Positions 1 to 39,400 of a DNA stretch of 42,500 nucleotides are shown here, in pieces. This DNA comes from Stramonita haemastoma. Its lineage: Eukaryota > Mollusca > Gastropoda > Neogastropoda > Muricidae. How positions within the stretch are numbered: the first letter of the stretch is position 1; each line of letters opens with the position of its first letter. A model generated the notes under the pieces. It searched no databases, was not told where the DNA came from, and saw nothing but the letters and a program-made list of their open reading frames with translations. The stretch spans positions 11,360,303 to 11,402,802 of the forward strand of contig CM060320.1 of the NCBI GenBank assembly GCA_030674155.1, given 5' to 3'. The position numbers were made by a program, and so were the translations under genes.

Positions 1-27210
<27,210 letters not shown>

Positions 27211-27431
27211 ATGGTCAAGAACAGTAAAGTGGAATCTATCCACGCAGTTGTTGAGAATGGCCGCCAAAAGTTTTTGTGCTTCACTCGTTTATGTGAAGAA
27301 GACAATACATGGTTCGTACTGTCCTCTGACGGAGCTGATGTGTGGAGGAGCGAGTTCGATGAAGATGGTTTGGATGCCCAACGCGATCTGGTCAACATCA
27401 GCACCAACGAGGCCTTTCTGACCAGGTTTAA
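27211..27431 (+). CDS. PAXX: PAXX exon 1
   Basis: Codes for MVKNSKVESIHAVVENGRQK to TNEAFLTRF, first half of the head domain. Ends AA|GTAAGG in phase 2. It is followed by a 1,092-nt intron that holds one SINE copy and CA/GT tracts. Confidence 0.87.
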
Positions 27432-27916
27432 GTAAGGGTTCAATTCAGTGTACACTATAAAAGGTTTACATCAACACTCAGGCATATTTGACACTCTTTT
27501 CACGAATGTCTTCACTCTCTACCGCAGTATGTGTCTTTGCCCCCACCTCCCCTGTCTCCAAATCATAATGATAGCTTAATTAATGATACAAAGTAATACA
27601 AAACTTGATATCTTTTCCTTCATTTTCAGAGAACACATAGTCACGAGAGCTGCTTGGTGCTTGTGGTGGTTGATACAGTTCCTATGTGGGATATGTCTGC
27701 TGAGATATTAAATATTAGTTATACCTTATAAACAAACTGGCCCTGGAGAGATTCTGATTATCAAAGAGAAAAGGGAAAGGAGGGCAATATGATTTATTGA
27801 AGAAAGAGAGCAATTGCTCAGCAGGATGCACCAATTAATGGGATGGAGCAAGCAGTATTTAATCATTTAGACCCCCCCCCCCCCCCCCCCCACACCCCCA
27901 CACACACACACACACA

Positions 27917-27958
<42 letters not shown>

Positions 27959-28902
27959 GAGTTATGTAAATTTTGTCATTCATTCCCACAGGCACACAAT
28001 GGCCTACTCTTCTGAAAAGCAGAACAGGTTTTAACATGTGGCAAGATGTTCTGCATGCGTCTGCACACAGGACCTTGTTTATAGTCTCATGTGAAGGACT
28101 TTTGAGAGAAGTGGAGTCAGCACTGATGTTAACTCCAGAGGAAAAATCCTCTTGAATGGGATTTGAACCTGGGTCAGCAGATCATGAACACATCACTCTA
28201 ACCATCAGGCTATCTTCTGTGTGTGTGTGTGTGTATGTGTGTGTCTGTGTCTGTGTGTGTGTCTGTGTGTCTGTGTGTGTGTTTCGCATTCTCCAGGATT
28301 CAGAGTTGCATTTAAAAAAAAAATGTTATGTTCTCCAGCTTGACCATACTGATAGCCACTGTTTTTTTTTGTTTTGTGTGTGTGTGTGTGTATTAATGAA
28401 ATTATATATATAAAATGTAACTTTTTGTGTACTTTGAATACATACCTGTTCATCCATAGTATCTTTAAACTTTTGGCTGGGCTGTACAAAACCAGACTTT
28501 CCATACCCCTGCTTTGTTCACAGAAATGGCTTCGCTGCAGGAGAGCTGACCGTGGCTCGTGTGGGAACCAAACTCACCTTGACCATCGGGAAAGGCTCCT
28601 CTGCCATGGACTTCGACTTGTTTGAAACCAAAGCAGCCGACAGAAAAACCGAACTTCAGACTGTTCTCTTCTACTTGGCGCAACAGACATCGGTGCTGGA
28701 AACCAAACTGTCTGTAGCCAACCAGTCCCTGGAGAAACTGCGAGCGCAGAAGATGAGTACGGGTGGAATGAGTTCTCTGATGGATCTGGGATCCAAGAAA
28801 CTGGGCAGTCCCGCTAAGGCCAAGCCGAAGAAAACAGGAATGAGCGTGGTCAACCCTGCTAGCAGAAAGCGAAAAGCTGCCACTGGAGTTGTGTTTGATT
28901 AA
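27211..28902 (+). CDS. PAXX: PAXX, non-homologous end-joining factor (two exons, complete)
   Basis: PAXX is the paralogue of XRCC4 and XLF; it binds Ku at double-strand breaks and stabilises the end-joining complex in the nucleus. Two exons, 27211-27431 and 28524-28902, join in phase (TTTAA|GTAAGG; TTCACAG|A) to give 199 residues, close to the 204 of human PAXX. Residues about 1-115 form the XRCC4-type head (QKFLCFTRL, GADVWRSEF, LTLTIGKGSSAMDFDLFE). A helical stretch follows (LFYLAQQTSVLETKLSVANQ), then a basic tail and the Ku-binding end MSVVNPASRKRK...GVVFD, which parallels the human INPGFKSKKPAGGVDFD. I start at ATG 27211 (A at -3, G at +4); the frame is open upstream but has no earlier ATG. 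No damage seen. Confidence 0.88.
27432..28523 (+). other. PAXX intron: SINE plus simple repeats
   Basis: AT-rich sequence with a C-run and (CA)n at 27870-27957, a SINE family A copy at 27960-28215, and (GT)n at about 28217-28282. No further exon seen. Confidence 0.7.
27960..28215 (-). mobile_element. SINE family A copy in PAXX intron
   Basis: Reverse-oriented, core and head present: CACACAATGGCCTACTC, GTGGAGTCAGCACTGATG, GGGATTTGAACCTGGGTCAG, CTCTAACCATCAGGCTATC. Confidence 0.75.
28524..28902 (+). CDS. PAXX: PAXX exon 2
   Basis: Begins after TTTGTTCACAG with KNGFAAGELTVARVGTKLTL, carries the rest of the head, the helix and the basic Ku-binding tail, and stops with TAA at 28900-28902. Confidence 0.88.
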
Positions 28903-29299
28903 ATGTGGTGTGTTGTGTGTGTGACAGTGTGTGTGTGTGGTGTGGGTGGTGGATGGGGTGTGTGTGTGTGGGTGGATGGTGTGTGTGGGTGTATGTGTGG
29001 TGTGGGTGGATGATGTGTGTCAGTGTGTGTGTGTGTGTGTGTGTGTTTTGAGAGCTAGATCAGTTAATTAGTTTGGTCTGAGTAATGACTCTGAAATGGC
29101 TTTGTTTTTTTGGTTTGTTTCATTTTGTAGTTTTATTTGTTATGGTTTGTTTGAATGAGGTCTTAACCCCCCCTCCCAAGAATTAGTTTTATCAATCCTG
29201 CTCCTGCAAAGAGTAGATGAAAAGATGTTACAAACTTGTTTGGTTGTGTGTGTGTGTGTGCATGCGCACATGTGCATGCCCTTATAAGAATCTTTTGTT

Positions 29300-29420
29300 T
29301 ATTTGTTTGTTCCTCAACTAGAGTTTTGAGGGTCACCAATGGTGCCATTTTGCTTATACATACATGACTTTTTTTTTCCCCCCACCATTAAGGTGGCCAC
29401 ATTCTTACTGCAGGGATGAT
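29300..29420 (-). mobile_element. SINE family D fragment
   Basis: Reverse-oriented pieces: CAACTAGAGTTTTGAGGGTC and AAGGTGGCCACATTCTTAC. Confidence 0.5.
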
Positions 29421-29454
29421 GTCTAAACACAATACCAGTGTGCATGCATTTTAC

Positions 29455-29720
29455 AAATGTTATCCATTCATACCTGCACACAATGGCCTACTCCTCTGAA
29501 AAGTGGAACAGGTTTTGATATGTGCGCAATAAGTTCTGCATGCATTTGCACATAGCAGCTCAGTTTATAGTCTCATCCGAAGGACTTTGGGGAGCGTGGA
29601 ATCAGTACTGATGTTAGCTCCAGGAGAAAAACCCTTAAATGGGTGTGATTCAAACCTGGGATCAATCCCGGTTGTCAGATTGTTCGCACAATGCTCTAGC
29701 CACAAGGCTATTCTGCCCCC
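29455..29720 (-). mobile_element. SINE family A copy
   Basis: Reverse-oriented: CACACAATGGCCTACTCC, GCAATAAGTTCTGCATGC, CTCATCCGAAGGACTTTGG and a head with GCTCTAGCCACAAGGCTATT. Confidence 0.75.
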
Positions 29721-30334
29721 GCTATAAGAAAATACATGTAGGTCTGATTTTTTTTTAATCATTGCAAAAAAGAGTTTAGAAAAAGCCACTTTTTTCTGTT
29801 ATGTTTCATTAAATCATGTTTGCTGTTTTATAAATACAGGAATTGATAGGAAATATCATACTGATTTTTTTTTATTTGTTTGGTGAAAGTATGGAAGTAT
29901 TGTATTTTTCATGTAAGTAAAAAAAAAATCCAACCCAACCCCATCAACTATCTGAATAAAAGAAAGAACAGCCTAGATTGTGTTTTTTTTATTATTTGAT
30001 TTTGTACTTTTGTGATTTATTCAATACGTGCATGCAAATTTGAAGGTATTTCACATTGAGCCAGTCTTTCCATGTAAATAGTATACAATGTTTTGTTGAA
30101 AAACAGTTGCAACAGGACTTCTTGACTGTATTTTTGAAAGGCGTATTGCAAGATGATAAATGTTGAGATCAGTGTTAATTTTAACGGAAAGCAAAAAACC
30201 CTCCAAAAAGCATCATTATCATGATAATATTCACAGCATCATCTGGGACCAAGAAATGACATCTGCAGTGTTGGTCAAATAATTTAAGCTATGCTCTCAA
30301 AATTACAATCCGTAGAATGGATGATTTTTTATTT

Positions 30335-30595
30335 ATTTATTTATTTATTCTTTTATATTGAGGATAATTGAATTAGCACTCATGTGCTTTTTTACATCCA
30401 GTCCCTGTGTATATGCAGTCGTGTAAATCTTGTCACCTGTTCCCACCGGCACACAATGGCCTACTCTTAAGAAAAGCAGAACAGGATTTAATGTGTGCGC
30501 AAGATGTTCTGCGTGTGTTCACACACGGGGCCTCTGTTTTTAGTCTCATCCAAAGGACTTTTGGGGAGAGTGGAGACAGCACTGATGTTTGACTG
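30335..30595 (-). mobile_element. SINE family A, 3' and core part
   Basis: Reverse-oriented: (ATTT)n, TTGAGGATAATTGAATTAGC, CACACAATGGCCTACTC, GCGCAAGATGTTCTGCG, GTGGAGACAGCACTGATG; head absent. Confidence 0.75.
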
Positions 30596-31689
30596 TGTGG
30601 TCCCAGTCTTCCTAACGAGCTCATAGCAGACTCACTCTGGGTAGAAACTGTAGTTATGTGGGATTCAAGCCTGAAATCTTCAAGCCAAGAACCCATAATT
30701 ATTACTAGCCTTGGTAGCTGGTTCATGGACATTTTAAAGTACTTCTAGGCATGATGGCTATTGCTATTTAGGGCCTGAAAAGGTTAAATAATTGGTGTGT
30801 AAAAAATAACAGGAGACAAAATGAAATATTTGAAACACACAAAGATTTTTTTTCCAACCTTTAATCCAACAAAAGCCAAATAACATTCTTATTTCTATCT
30901 ACATACATATGTAATTATTGCACATCTCAAGGCAGACGCCATCTACATCTACAGTACACTATGATTTAAAAAAAAAAAAAAAAAAAGCACTGACCTTTGG
31001 AAGCAAAATTTAATTATTTTTCTTGCAAATGGTAAAGCTTCCATAAGAGATTACAAAAAAAAAAATCCAAAAAGAAAACAAAAAACAAACAAACAAAAAA
31101 CCCCATCTACATACACAGTCATACAGTGACACAGAAATACACTTACTGGTAAAAAAAAAAAAAAAAAGGGAAAAGACAAAACCAAAAAGGAACAGCAAAG
31201 AAATGGCATTCTATCAGTTACATAAAAATATTAAAAGATCTAGACAGAAGAATACTGAAAATTTACTGAAAAAAAAAGCTTGGTTTGAAATTTGGTTTAC
31301 ACAGAAAGCAATATAAGTATTTGTTTCAACAACACTAAGAAAAAGGAGAGAAATTTTTCCTTAGGATCACAACAGGAAAAGAAAAATCACTTTTAAAAAT
31401 CTTGGTTAATTTTTATTTTATCATTTTGATTCTTGGGTTTTTTTTCTCTAACTTTATAACATGACAGGAAAACAAATGTCTCCATTAAACGTAACATTCC
31501 ATTTACAAACACACTGGCACTGCTCCATTTCATATACAACGGATAACAGAAAAATGGAAGGAAATGAAAAGAGAGGAGAAGCAACAATCTTTTTTCAAAA
31601 CTTGTACACCTAAAATCTGATTACAAAAGAGATAGAGCGCTGTCAAACACATTTACTTAGCATTCTGTTTGTTTGTTTGTTGTTTTTTT

Positions 31690-31790
31690 AATGTTCCTCT
31701 GCTAGAGTTCTGAGGTTTACCAGTGATGAGATTTTGCACATGCGACTTTTTCTCACCATCTAGGTAGCTGCGGTCTGCCTTTGGGGATAC
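31690..31790 (-). mobile_element. SINE family D fragment
   Basis: Reverse-oriented: CTGCTAGAGTTCTGAGGTTT, ACCAGTGATGAGATTTTGC, CTCACCATCTAGGTAGCTGC. Confidence 0.5.
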
Positions 31791-32009
31791 AGTCTGTTAT
31801 TATTGTTGATTTCTTTCTGTAATGTGTATTTTTACAGTTAAAGAGGGGTGGGAAGAGGGGAATGACCTCATTGACATTTTAAAAAAAATCATAAAAAGTC
31901 AGTTGAGAACTTAAAGGTCGATCTTGTCTTCATAAATTAAATTTTTTTTTTTTTATAGAAATCACAGACAACACAGATTGCCAAATCTCTGAGGTATATT
32001 ATAGTCTTT

Positions 32010-32165
32010 GAGCCTTTTGGCCAACAACTGTTCTTGGTTGTTGTGTGTTCCCTAGCATAACACCCAGGGGGTCACCCAGAACATGTAATCTGCCTCACCC
32101 CATCACACCTGCAAATCACTGCGAGACTTTAAAAGTACACACTGGACGAGGGTTCGGTTGTATCC
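32010..32165 (-). mobile_element. SINE family C copy
   Basis: Reverse-oriented: GTTCCCTAGCATAACACCC, GGGGTCACCCAGAACATG, CAAATCACTGCGAGACTTT. Confidence 0.6.
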
Positions 32166-32779
32166 ATGAATACATAGAGGAATATGTACTGTGTTGTGTA
32201 TACAATGTATAACAGCCGATAATAATAATTATTATACATAAACTTATTTTTAGATTATTGGTTGTACATGGGTGAATTATTGTTGAGTTTTAAGAGAATT
32301 TTTCTTTCGACATATATACGTATATGCATGAGAGGAACGGTCAGACCAGAAGATGTGAATAATCCAGCAAAATGAGGCATAGGAGTTGATTTTCAGCAGA
32401 GCGAAAATCCCCTATTGCCCCAAAACTGAAACCACTCATCCCAAAACAAACGAACAAAACAGAATGCAAGGACTGCTTACAACAGGAGAGAAAGAACTGT
32501 CGACTGTACATGCAGTTAGATTCTAAGCAAGGCTCTTTTCTCGCTATCACAGAAGGGTAGGACACAGAAGTTGATACATCCACCGGAGGTCAGTAACCTT
32601 CACAACATTTGTTGGATAGAGGGTTTGTGTTGAGCACGTATCGGCACAGAGATGTACAACAAGTAGATATCTACAGATCGCACTTTCCAATTCATACTCT
32701 TTACAGCTTTAAAAAAGAAAATTCTAATCCCAGCTATTTTTCAATACAAATTAACTGTTAGGCAATGCTGCATTGATAA

Positions 32780-33265
32780 AACAGATGTGCTCTTTTGCAC
32801 TATTTCTGCTGCTACAGTAGATTAAATTGAAAATATCTGCTCTTTTGTACCTTATCTGCTGCTTTTGTATAAGTGTCAGAATTTGCAACCATTTTATCAC
32901 AATGTCTGCATAAAACTATAGCCAATCATTTTGAATATGAGAGTGAAAAGATCTACTTTTTATCAACATTTCTGTCACTACTGTATCACTGTCAATGTGC
33001 AACCATTTTTTCGTAATGATCTAAAAAAAAAAACACCACACCAAACCCATAGCCAATCATTTTGTAGATGAGAGTGAACTTCATAATTATTTCTGGCACT
33101 ACTGTATAACTGTGAACGTGCAACCATTTTATCGCAATAGTACAGATAAAAACAAAGCATATAATTTTATATATTACAGTGAAAAGATGCCTGTTGCATT
33201 ATTTCTGCTGCTTTCGTGTAGGTCTCACTGCTTCCAATCATTTTGTCACAATGGCCTGTACAAAA
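32780..33265. repeat. Degenerate tandem repeat, period about 110-120 bp, about 4 copies
   Basis: GTGCAACCATTTTATCGCAA-type blocks recur near 32886, 32997, 33117 and 33234; ATAGCCAATCATTTTG near 32920 and 33050; GAGAGTGAA near 32939 and 33069. Copies differ considerably. Confidence 0.75.
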
Positions 33266-33769
33266 GCATGTCTATATTTTGTTTTTATTGAATAATTAAA
33301 AACAATCATTAAGCAAAATGTTCAGGCATGACAGATGCTTCGAAAAACTAAACATGAAGTACAAGCAACAAAGAATACAAACTTTATTAAAAAAAAAATT
33401 TAACGCAATGTTCCTATACTTTATCACTTAAAAAGTGCTGATTAGTGTGGTTTTAATTATCATTCATTCTTCAAAATTCTACAAAAAAACTTTCATTATT
33501 CATTCCATGTAAAACCTCTGTACTATTTCAAGGGCTATAGACATTGGAGACACTTGAACAAAGCCTTCTGAAGACTACATGAAAATGAGTCCATGTAATT
33601 CCAGAAAATCAATTTTGTCAAGGTGGTTGGAAATCACACTTCTTTTTTTCCCCTTCCCTTTTATATTTTCTTACAGCAATGTCAACAAAGCTGATAATGA
33701 TAAAATATATAGGAAACTCATATGAAGAATACACACAGTTTGACACATAGGATCTTTTTTCTTGATTGT

Positions 33770-33836
33770 AAATATATAATATATATATATATAATATATA
33801 TATATAATAATATATATATATATATATATATATTAT
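33770..33836. repeat. (TA)n microsatellite
   Basis: TA-rich tract with small interruptions. Confidence 0.95.
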
Positions 33837-33914
33837 TATAAGCAAATAAACAAACAAAAATATATTATTGTGAAAAGCTAGGGAGGGTCTTAGCAAAGGC
33901 TAAGATATCAATAT

Positions 33915-34460
33915 TGTTTTGTGATCATCAAAAACTCTTAACTGGCATTTTCATAAAACTTTCTGGCAACAACAATGGGTAATCCACAGTCTAGAGAAAT
34001 ATTCCTAGCAAATGACTAATATTATAGCTGTACTGTTCTGTAATAATAATGAAAGAAAAAAAAACTCTATTAACAAAATTATAATTCTAAATTCTTTTTC
34101 TAGCGATAACATGAGGCAACCCACACCAGTGTTCTAGAAGTACTATTCTGTGATAATCAAAAACTCTTCACAGTCTTTTTATTTCTCTCTCTCTCTCTCT
34201 CGCTAAAATATCCAGCACGAATTCCTTTCTTGGAATATTTTTAGCAATGACAACAGACAATCCACACACTAGAGAGATGTTCCTGGCAAATGACTAGGAC
34301 TATAGTGATACTATTCTATGATATCCAATAACCTCTTTACCGGCTTTTTTGCTAAAATATTCAACATCTTTCTTTGAACTTTAATTGGGTTTTGTTGTTG
34401 TTGTTGTCTTTTTAGCAATAACAATGGGCAATTCACAGTGTGAGGACAATTACCATTCAC
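33915..34460. repeat. Degenerate tandem repeat, period about 140-170 bp, about 4 copies
   Basis: ACAATGGGTAATCCACAG-type blocks lie near 33970, 34108, 34246 and 34420. Copies share CCTAGCAAATGACTA, a TACTGTTCTGTAAT-type block and AAAACTCTT pieces. Confidence 0.7.
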
Positions 34461-34954
34461 AATATAGCTCTTTTGTTTCTCTTTTCTTTCTTCACATATG
34501 CAACTGTTGAATAATGACTTATAACAATGTGCTATTTCAATGCATTCCCAAAATATTGAGAAACCAACCGAAAAAAAGTACTAAGGGGGAGAGACTATAA
34601 AAAAAAATCAGTTGTATTACTTTGGCTATTTTCCTTTTATTTATATATATATCAAAAAAAGTGACCCCCCCCCCCCTCCTCCACACACACACACACACTG
34701 GCAATGGAGAATAAGTTAAAATTATTCGCAGAAGAAGCATATAGCTTTGTGACCAAACACTGATTATAATTACTTCATGGTATTGGCAAATGAATAATCA
34801 CATTTACTTTCACAATGAAACTGAAGAAAGCTTTGGTATCAAAACATCTTTAAATAATGATCCACATGGAAATGACATTCTGAGAGCACTGCCTTAAACA
34901 CACTCTGACCTGTCTGTCTTCAGGTCTGTATGATGTGGGTGTCAGTTTATCTGT

Positions 34955-35098
34955 TCAAAGATAGAGCCTTAGCTTTTCACTCTATCTGTTCAAAGATAGA
35001 GCGTTTAGCTTTCACTCTGTTTATCTGTTCAAAGATAGAGCCTTTTGCTTTTCTCTCTATCTATTCTAAGACAGAGCCTTCTGCTTTTGACTCTGTTT
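34955..35098. repeat. Short tandem repeat CTGTTCAAAGATAGAGCC, 4 copies
   Basis: Units of about 35-45 nt: TATCTGTTCAAAGATAGAGC followed by TTAGCTTTTCACTC-type sequence. The plus-strand frame gives a repetitive peptide that I do not treat as a gene. Confidence 0.85.
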
Positions 35099-35399
35099 TA
35101 TTCTTTGACAGAAAAAAAAGTTATAACCTTGAGGAGAGAGAAGAAAAGCACTGGTAATCTGGTGAAGGGTCCCACCACTGAACAGGAAAACAGAACACAG
35201 ATTCTTAATCTCTTTAACGGCAAAGATCATTATCAGGCAACGATCATTTTCATAACTTCAAGTTCTGAGTTACAAAACCGTGTGAGCACTTTTGAGTTAT
35301 TAGATAGGTGTGAGCAAGACTGAACACACAAGAGAATGTAACGTCATGCATTGTATGTCAACATCAGAATTTTGTTTTTATGGTACACTGCACAAACGC

Positions 35400-35400
35400 A

Positions 35401-35447
<47 letters not shown>

Positions 35448-35448
35448 A
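35400..35448. repeat. (CA)n microsatellite
   Basis: About 22 units just before the 35-bp minisatellite. Confidence 0.95.
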
Positions 35449-35489
35449 TTCAATGCACTGCTGGCTCTCCTCCATGCATGTGACAGGAA

Positions 35490-36178
35490 GCCACCAATCC
35501 AAAGACACTGACTTCTGCACACCAGACCACACAAATCAGACACTGACTTCCTCCACACCTGGCCACACAAAACAGACACTGACTTCTCCACACCTGGCCA
35601 CACAAATCAGACAGACTTCTCCACACCTGGCCACACAAATCAGACACTGACTCTCCACACCTGGCCACACAAATCAGACACTGACTCCTCCACACCTGGC
35701 CACACAAATCAACACTGACTCTCCACACTGGCACAAATCAGACACTGACTCTCTGCACACCTGGCCACACAAATCAGACACTGACTTCTGCACACCTGGC
35801 CACACAAATCAGACACTGACTTCTGCACACCTGGCCACACAAATCAGACACTGACTTCTGCACACCTGGCCACACAAATCAGACACTGACTTCTGCACAC
35901 CTGGCCACACAAATCAGACACTGACTCCTCCACACCTGGCCACACAAATCAGACACTGACTTCTGCACACCTGGCCACACAAATCAGACACTGACTTCTG
36001 CACACCTGGCCACACAAATCAGACACTGACTTCTGCACACCTGGCCACACAAATCAGACACTGACTTCTGCACACCTGGCCACACAAATCAGACACTGAC
36101 TTCTGCACACCTGGCCACACAAATCAGACACTGACTTCTGCACACCTGGCCACACCAATCAAACAGACACTGACTCAC
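35490..36178. repeat. 35-bp minisatellite, about 19 copies, abutting a TMEM63 splice donor
   Basis: Unit CACCTGGCCACACAAATCAG then ACACTGACTTCTGCA. The copies from about 35760 to 36150 are nearly identical; those at the left are more varied and have lost bases. The last unit runs into the exon: GACACTGACTCACCTCTTCT contains the GTGAGT donor on the minus strand. Confidence 0.95.
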
Positions 36179-36259
36179 CTCTTCTTGTCCAGGTTGACCA
36201 GGTCAGTGATGTTGTAGGCAAACTGCACATCCATCACCACCACTTCAGGGTACGCCTCC
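36179..36259 (-). CDS. TMEM63: TMEM63 exon EAYPEVVV (last visible)
   Basis: After GTGTGTAG: QEAYPEVVVMDVQFAYNITD then LVNLDKKR, ending AAGAG|GTGAGT phase 2. It corresponds to the EAYP-x-V-V...YNV-x-L segment. The donor opens straight into a 35-bp minisatellite, and no following exon is found. Confidence 0.92.
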
Positions 36260-36397
36260 CTACACACAAAATACAGGAATTTTTTATCCACCCTGGTATA
36301 GTCATGATTTAGATAGTGAGAGATCTATCTCCCCCAAACACAAACTTGGTATTCATTTTGTGAAATCATATGGAGGGAAAAACACAAACACATATCA

Positions 36398-36466
<69 letters not shown>

Positions 36467-39400
36467 AACAGGGATGGGCTCATCAAGGTTCAATTCACCC
36501 ATGACACACAGCCTGAAAAATTGTGTGCAGTGCCCCAACAACTCTTCAGGGAGTTAAGGGAGAAAAAAGAGAAGGTGTATACATAGAGATACATATATCT
36601 CTATACATATGCATTTATATGCTTTGAAGTACTGGAAATGTTTATTTAAAAAAACATGACATACATGAATTACACAACTGAACGGACATCTTGAGCCTAT
36701 CCCAGCTTACTAATTTCTCAGCCTTCTTGCCAGAGAAAAAAACAAACAAAAAAACAGTACAGAAGTTATGTCACATATGACAGAAAACAAATGATCCCCC
36801 CCCCCCCCTCCACATCCCGCCAAAAAGAGAAAGTATGCAGAGAAAGAAAGTGGGACAGATTTAGAATGCAAAAAACAATAACAACAACAATGATGAAGAC
36901 ATGACTGACAGGAAGGGGAAGAAAAAGGTAACAACAAACAGAGCGACAGGGAAAAAAAACGTCTAGCACAGAATGATTTCCAGAAGACACCGGCACTATT
37001 TACACTCCAAGAACCTCTTTCACGGGGACAGGGGGGGAAGGGGCAGGAGTGCAGAGAAAGATAACCAACACATGAACACCTTTATGAAGAGGGCAAAAGA
37101 GAGGACGGGAAATTGCTGCCACTCACTGGAAATGAAGTCGGATGTTTTCTCCAAAGCATTTGTTCCTGGGTATGTTGGAGATCATGAGGGTCCTCGACAC
37201 CTGACAACAGCAAGACAAAAACACACATCATCACACTTTTCCTATTGGCCTAGGCCAAAAGTTGTGTCAGTTATTGATGTCAGCTCATTGCCAAGGCCTA
37301 CACTAAAATGTTGTGATGTTGTAAAATGTTGTGTTGAGATTGCCTTCAGCCATGACAAGCTCTTAACAGAACAACCTGCACTCTCCTTCAAAGGAGAATA
37401 AATCCTCTGAAGTCGGAGTATGGCTGCCTATATGGTGAGGTACTTGAAAATAGTCATACACGCAAACTTCTCATTCAGTGTGCAATTTCAATCTCACAGT
37501 GATTCCCAGGTGGGATTAGTGAGTCAGAGTGCACATTCTGGGTGACCCCCCAGAGTGTTAAGCTGGGGAACAACAACAACAACAACACTTTTCCTAACTC
37601 TAATTCTCTCTTTCTTTTCTTCCATATCCAAAACTCTGACAGACATACACTGACCAAAAAAAACCAACCCAAAAACCCCACAGAGCACAGCACCCAAATC
37701 CAGCATAACTCAAGGGTCCAGGCCCGGTGCTAAAATCAGCCCACACCTTTGTTTTACCAAGTCTAAGTATGGTCAGTTCCTGCTGTAATTAGCACCAGCT
37801 GGGCTGACATGAGGTGGAATGGATAGCAGCTGAGAGAAGCTCAAAGTGGTGGGAAACTGACAGCTGTGAGAATCACATATGTATGTATTCACTCAATGAA
37901 CAAAGAACAATTAAAGAAAAAAAATGAATAGTTCCATTTCTTTTCACTCATCCTAGGCCATGGACAAAACAACAACAAAAAATGATATCAGCACAATCAT
38001 TAATAATCATCAATAAAACATAAAACCCCAGTCTCAGATTCTTAACAGAACTTGAGAAATCAGCAACGCTAAACAAAACATGTTTTCTTTATAGAAACGG
38101 ATGACAAAAACAGGCAAAACTAAAGGCACACTGGATGTAAAAAAGCGCATGGGTGTTTATTCATAAATAAAAGAATCGAAATGAAAAAGCAAACCATGCA
38201 GATGAGAGAGACAGAGAGACAAAGAGACAGAGAGAGAGACAGAGAGAGACAGAAAGACAGACAGATAGGCAGACAAACACACACATGCACGACAAACACA
38301 CAACACACAACAACACACAGAGTGAACACAAAGGGGGGGGGGGGGGGGGGGGGGGGGCAGTAATACCTGTTCATCCTCCTCCACATCCAAGTTGGTGTGG
38401 AAGTGATGCAGCACCAGCACAATGATGGCCAGGTAAAGCACCGCCAGCACTGCATGCACCCACAGCAAGGGAGAACTGGAAAAAACATCCACACACACCA
38501 CACCTTTTTACTGTATTATTATTTTTTTGTATTTATACTTTTATATCAAAGATAATAATAATAAAATAATAATAATAATACATGGAATTTATATAGCGCT
38601 ATATCTTGTAAAAACAAATCAAAGCACTTGCATTCAACACACAAGCAATCAACAACAATTTATAGTTTTAGTAAATACGGATATACACACACACGCACGC
38701 ATGTACTTTTTCACATCCAGTCCTCGTGTGTATGCAGTTTTGCAAAACACATACATGCACATTCATGCGCGCGCGCGTGCGTGCACCACACACACACACA
38801 CACACACACACACTACTTACTCAGCATCCAGATTGCCAATAGTGGTGTGACCAAACTCTGTGGCATTTCCAACTGGAAATAAAAAAGAAACACAAATGAC
38901 TCAGTATTTCTGGAAACAAAGTTTTTAGGAACCTCCCCAACTGAAAACCTACTTTGCTACTTTGTCAGAAACAGTCTCATCCCTTGACAAGAATGCCATT
39001 TGACATGCTAACACTGCAAGCTAGCAACATCAAGAACTCAGGCATTAAAACCATCCCCCTCCCACCACCAACACACAAAAAAACAACAAAAAAACAAAAA
39101 AACAATACCAAAACAGTCGAATACATGCCCAAAAAACAAACAAACAAAACAAAACAAAGAAATACTCTTTCCCCCCAAAAAAAAACAACTCCCCCCAAAA
39201 ACAAAACAAAAACCTTTAAAAAAAACCCCAAACAACACCAAACAAGCGAAAATGATGCTAGCAATGAACAGATGTCGTGTCATCGTTCTTCAAACCCATA
39301 ACTTTAGGCCTCTTGTGTGGCTGCAGATACCCATCTTCCTTTCACCAGAAAACCCTCCCAGGTACATTCTGACAGAGGCTAAAGAAAAAAAAAAAAGAAA

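Larger units (their letters stand above)
28903..30330 (+). other. PAXX 3' UTR and downstream, no gene
   Basis: GT-rich tract at 28905-29050, then AT-rich sequence with SINE pieces at 29300-29420 and 29455-29720. The first AATAAA on the plus strand that I found is at 29955-29960, so the 3' UTR could be about 1 kb long, or an unusual signal is used earlier. Confidence 0.5.
30600..32770. other. AT-rich sequence without a gene
   Basis: No exon, tRNA or rRNA seen on either strand. It contains a family D fragment at 31690-31790 and a family C copy at 32010-32165 (both reverse) and A-rich runs. It could be intergenic DNA or a long 3' UTR or intron of the TMEM63 gene. Confidence 0.5.

Noticed and set aside
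34930..35157. 75-codon frame with repeated CSKIE motifs
   Set aside because: Direct translation of a short tandem repeat; copies differ by indels that would not be kept in a coding gene.
35351..35734. Open frames on both strands across the 35-bp minisatellite
   Set aside because: Repeat translation. A retained-intron extension of TMEM63 is conceivable but has no support in the sequence alone.
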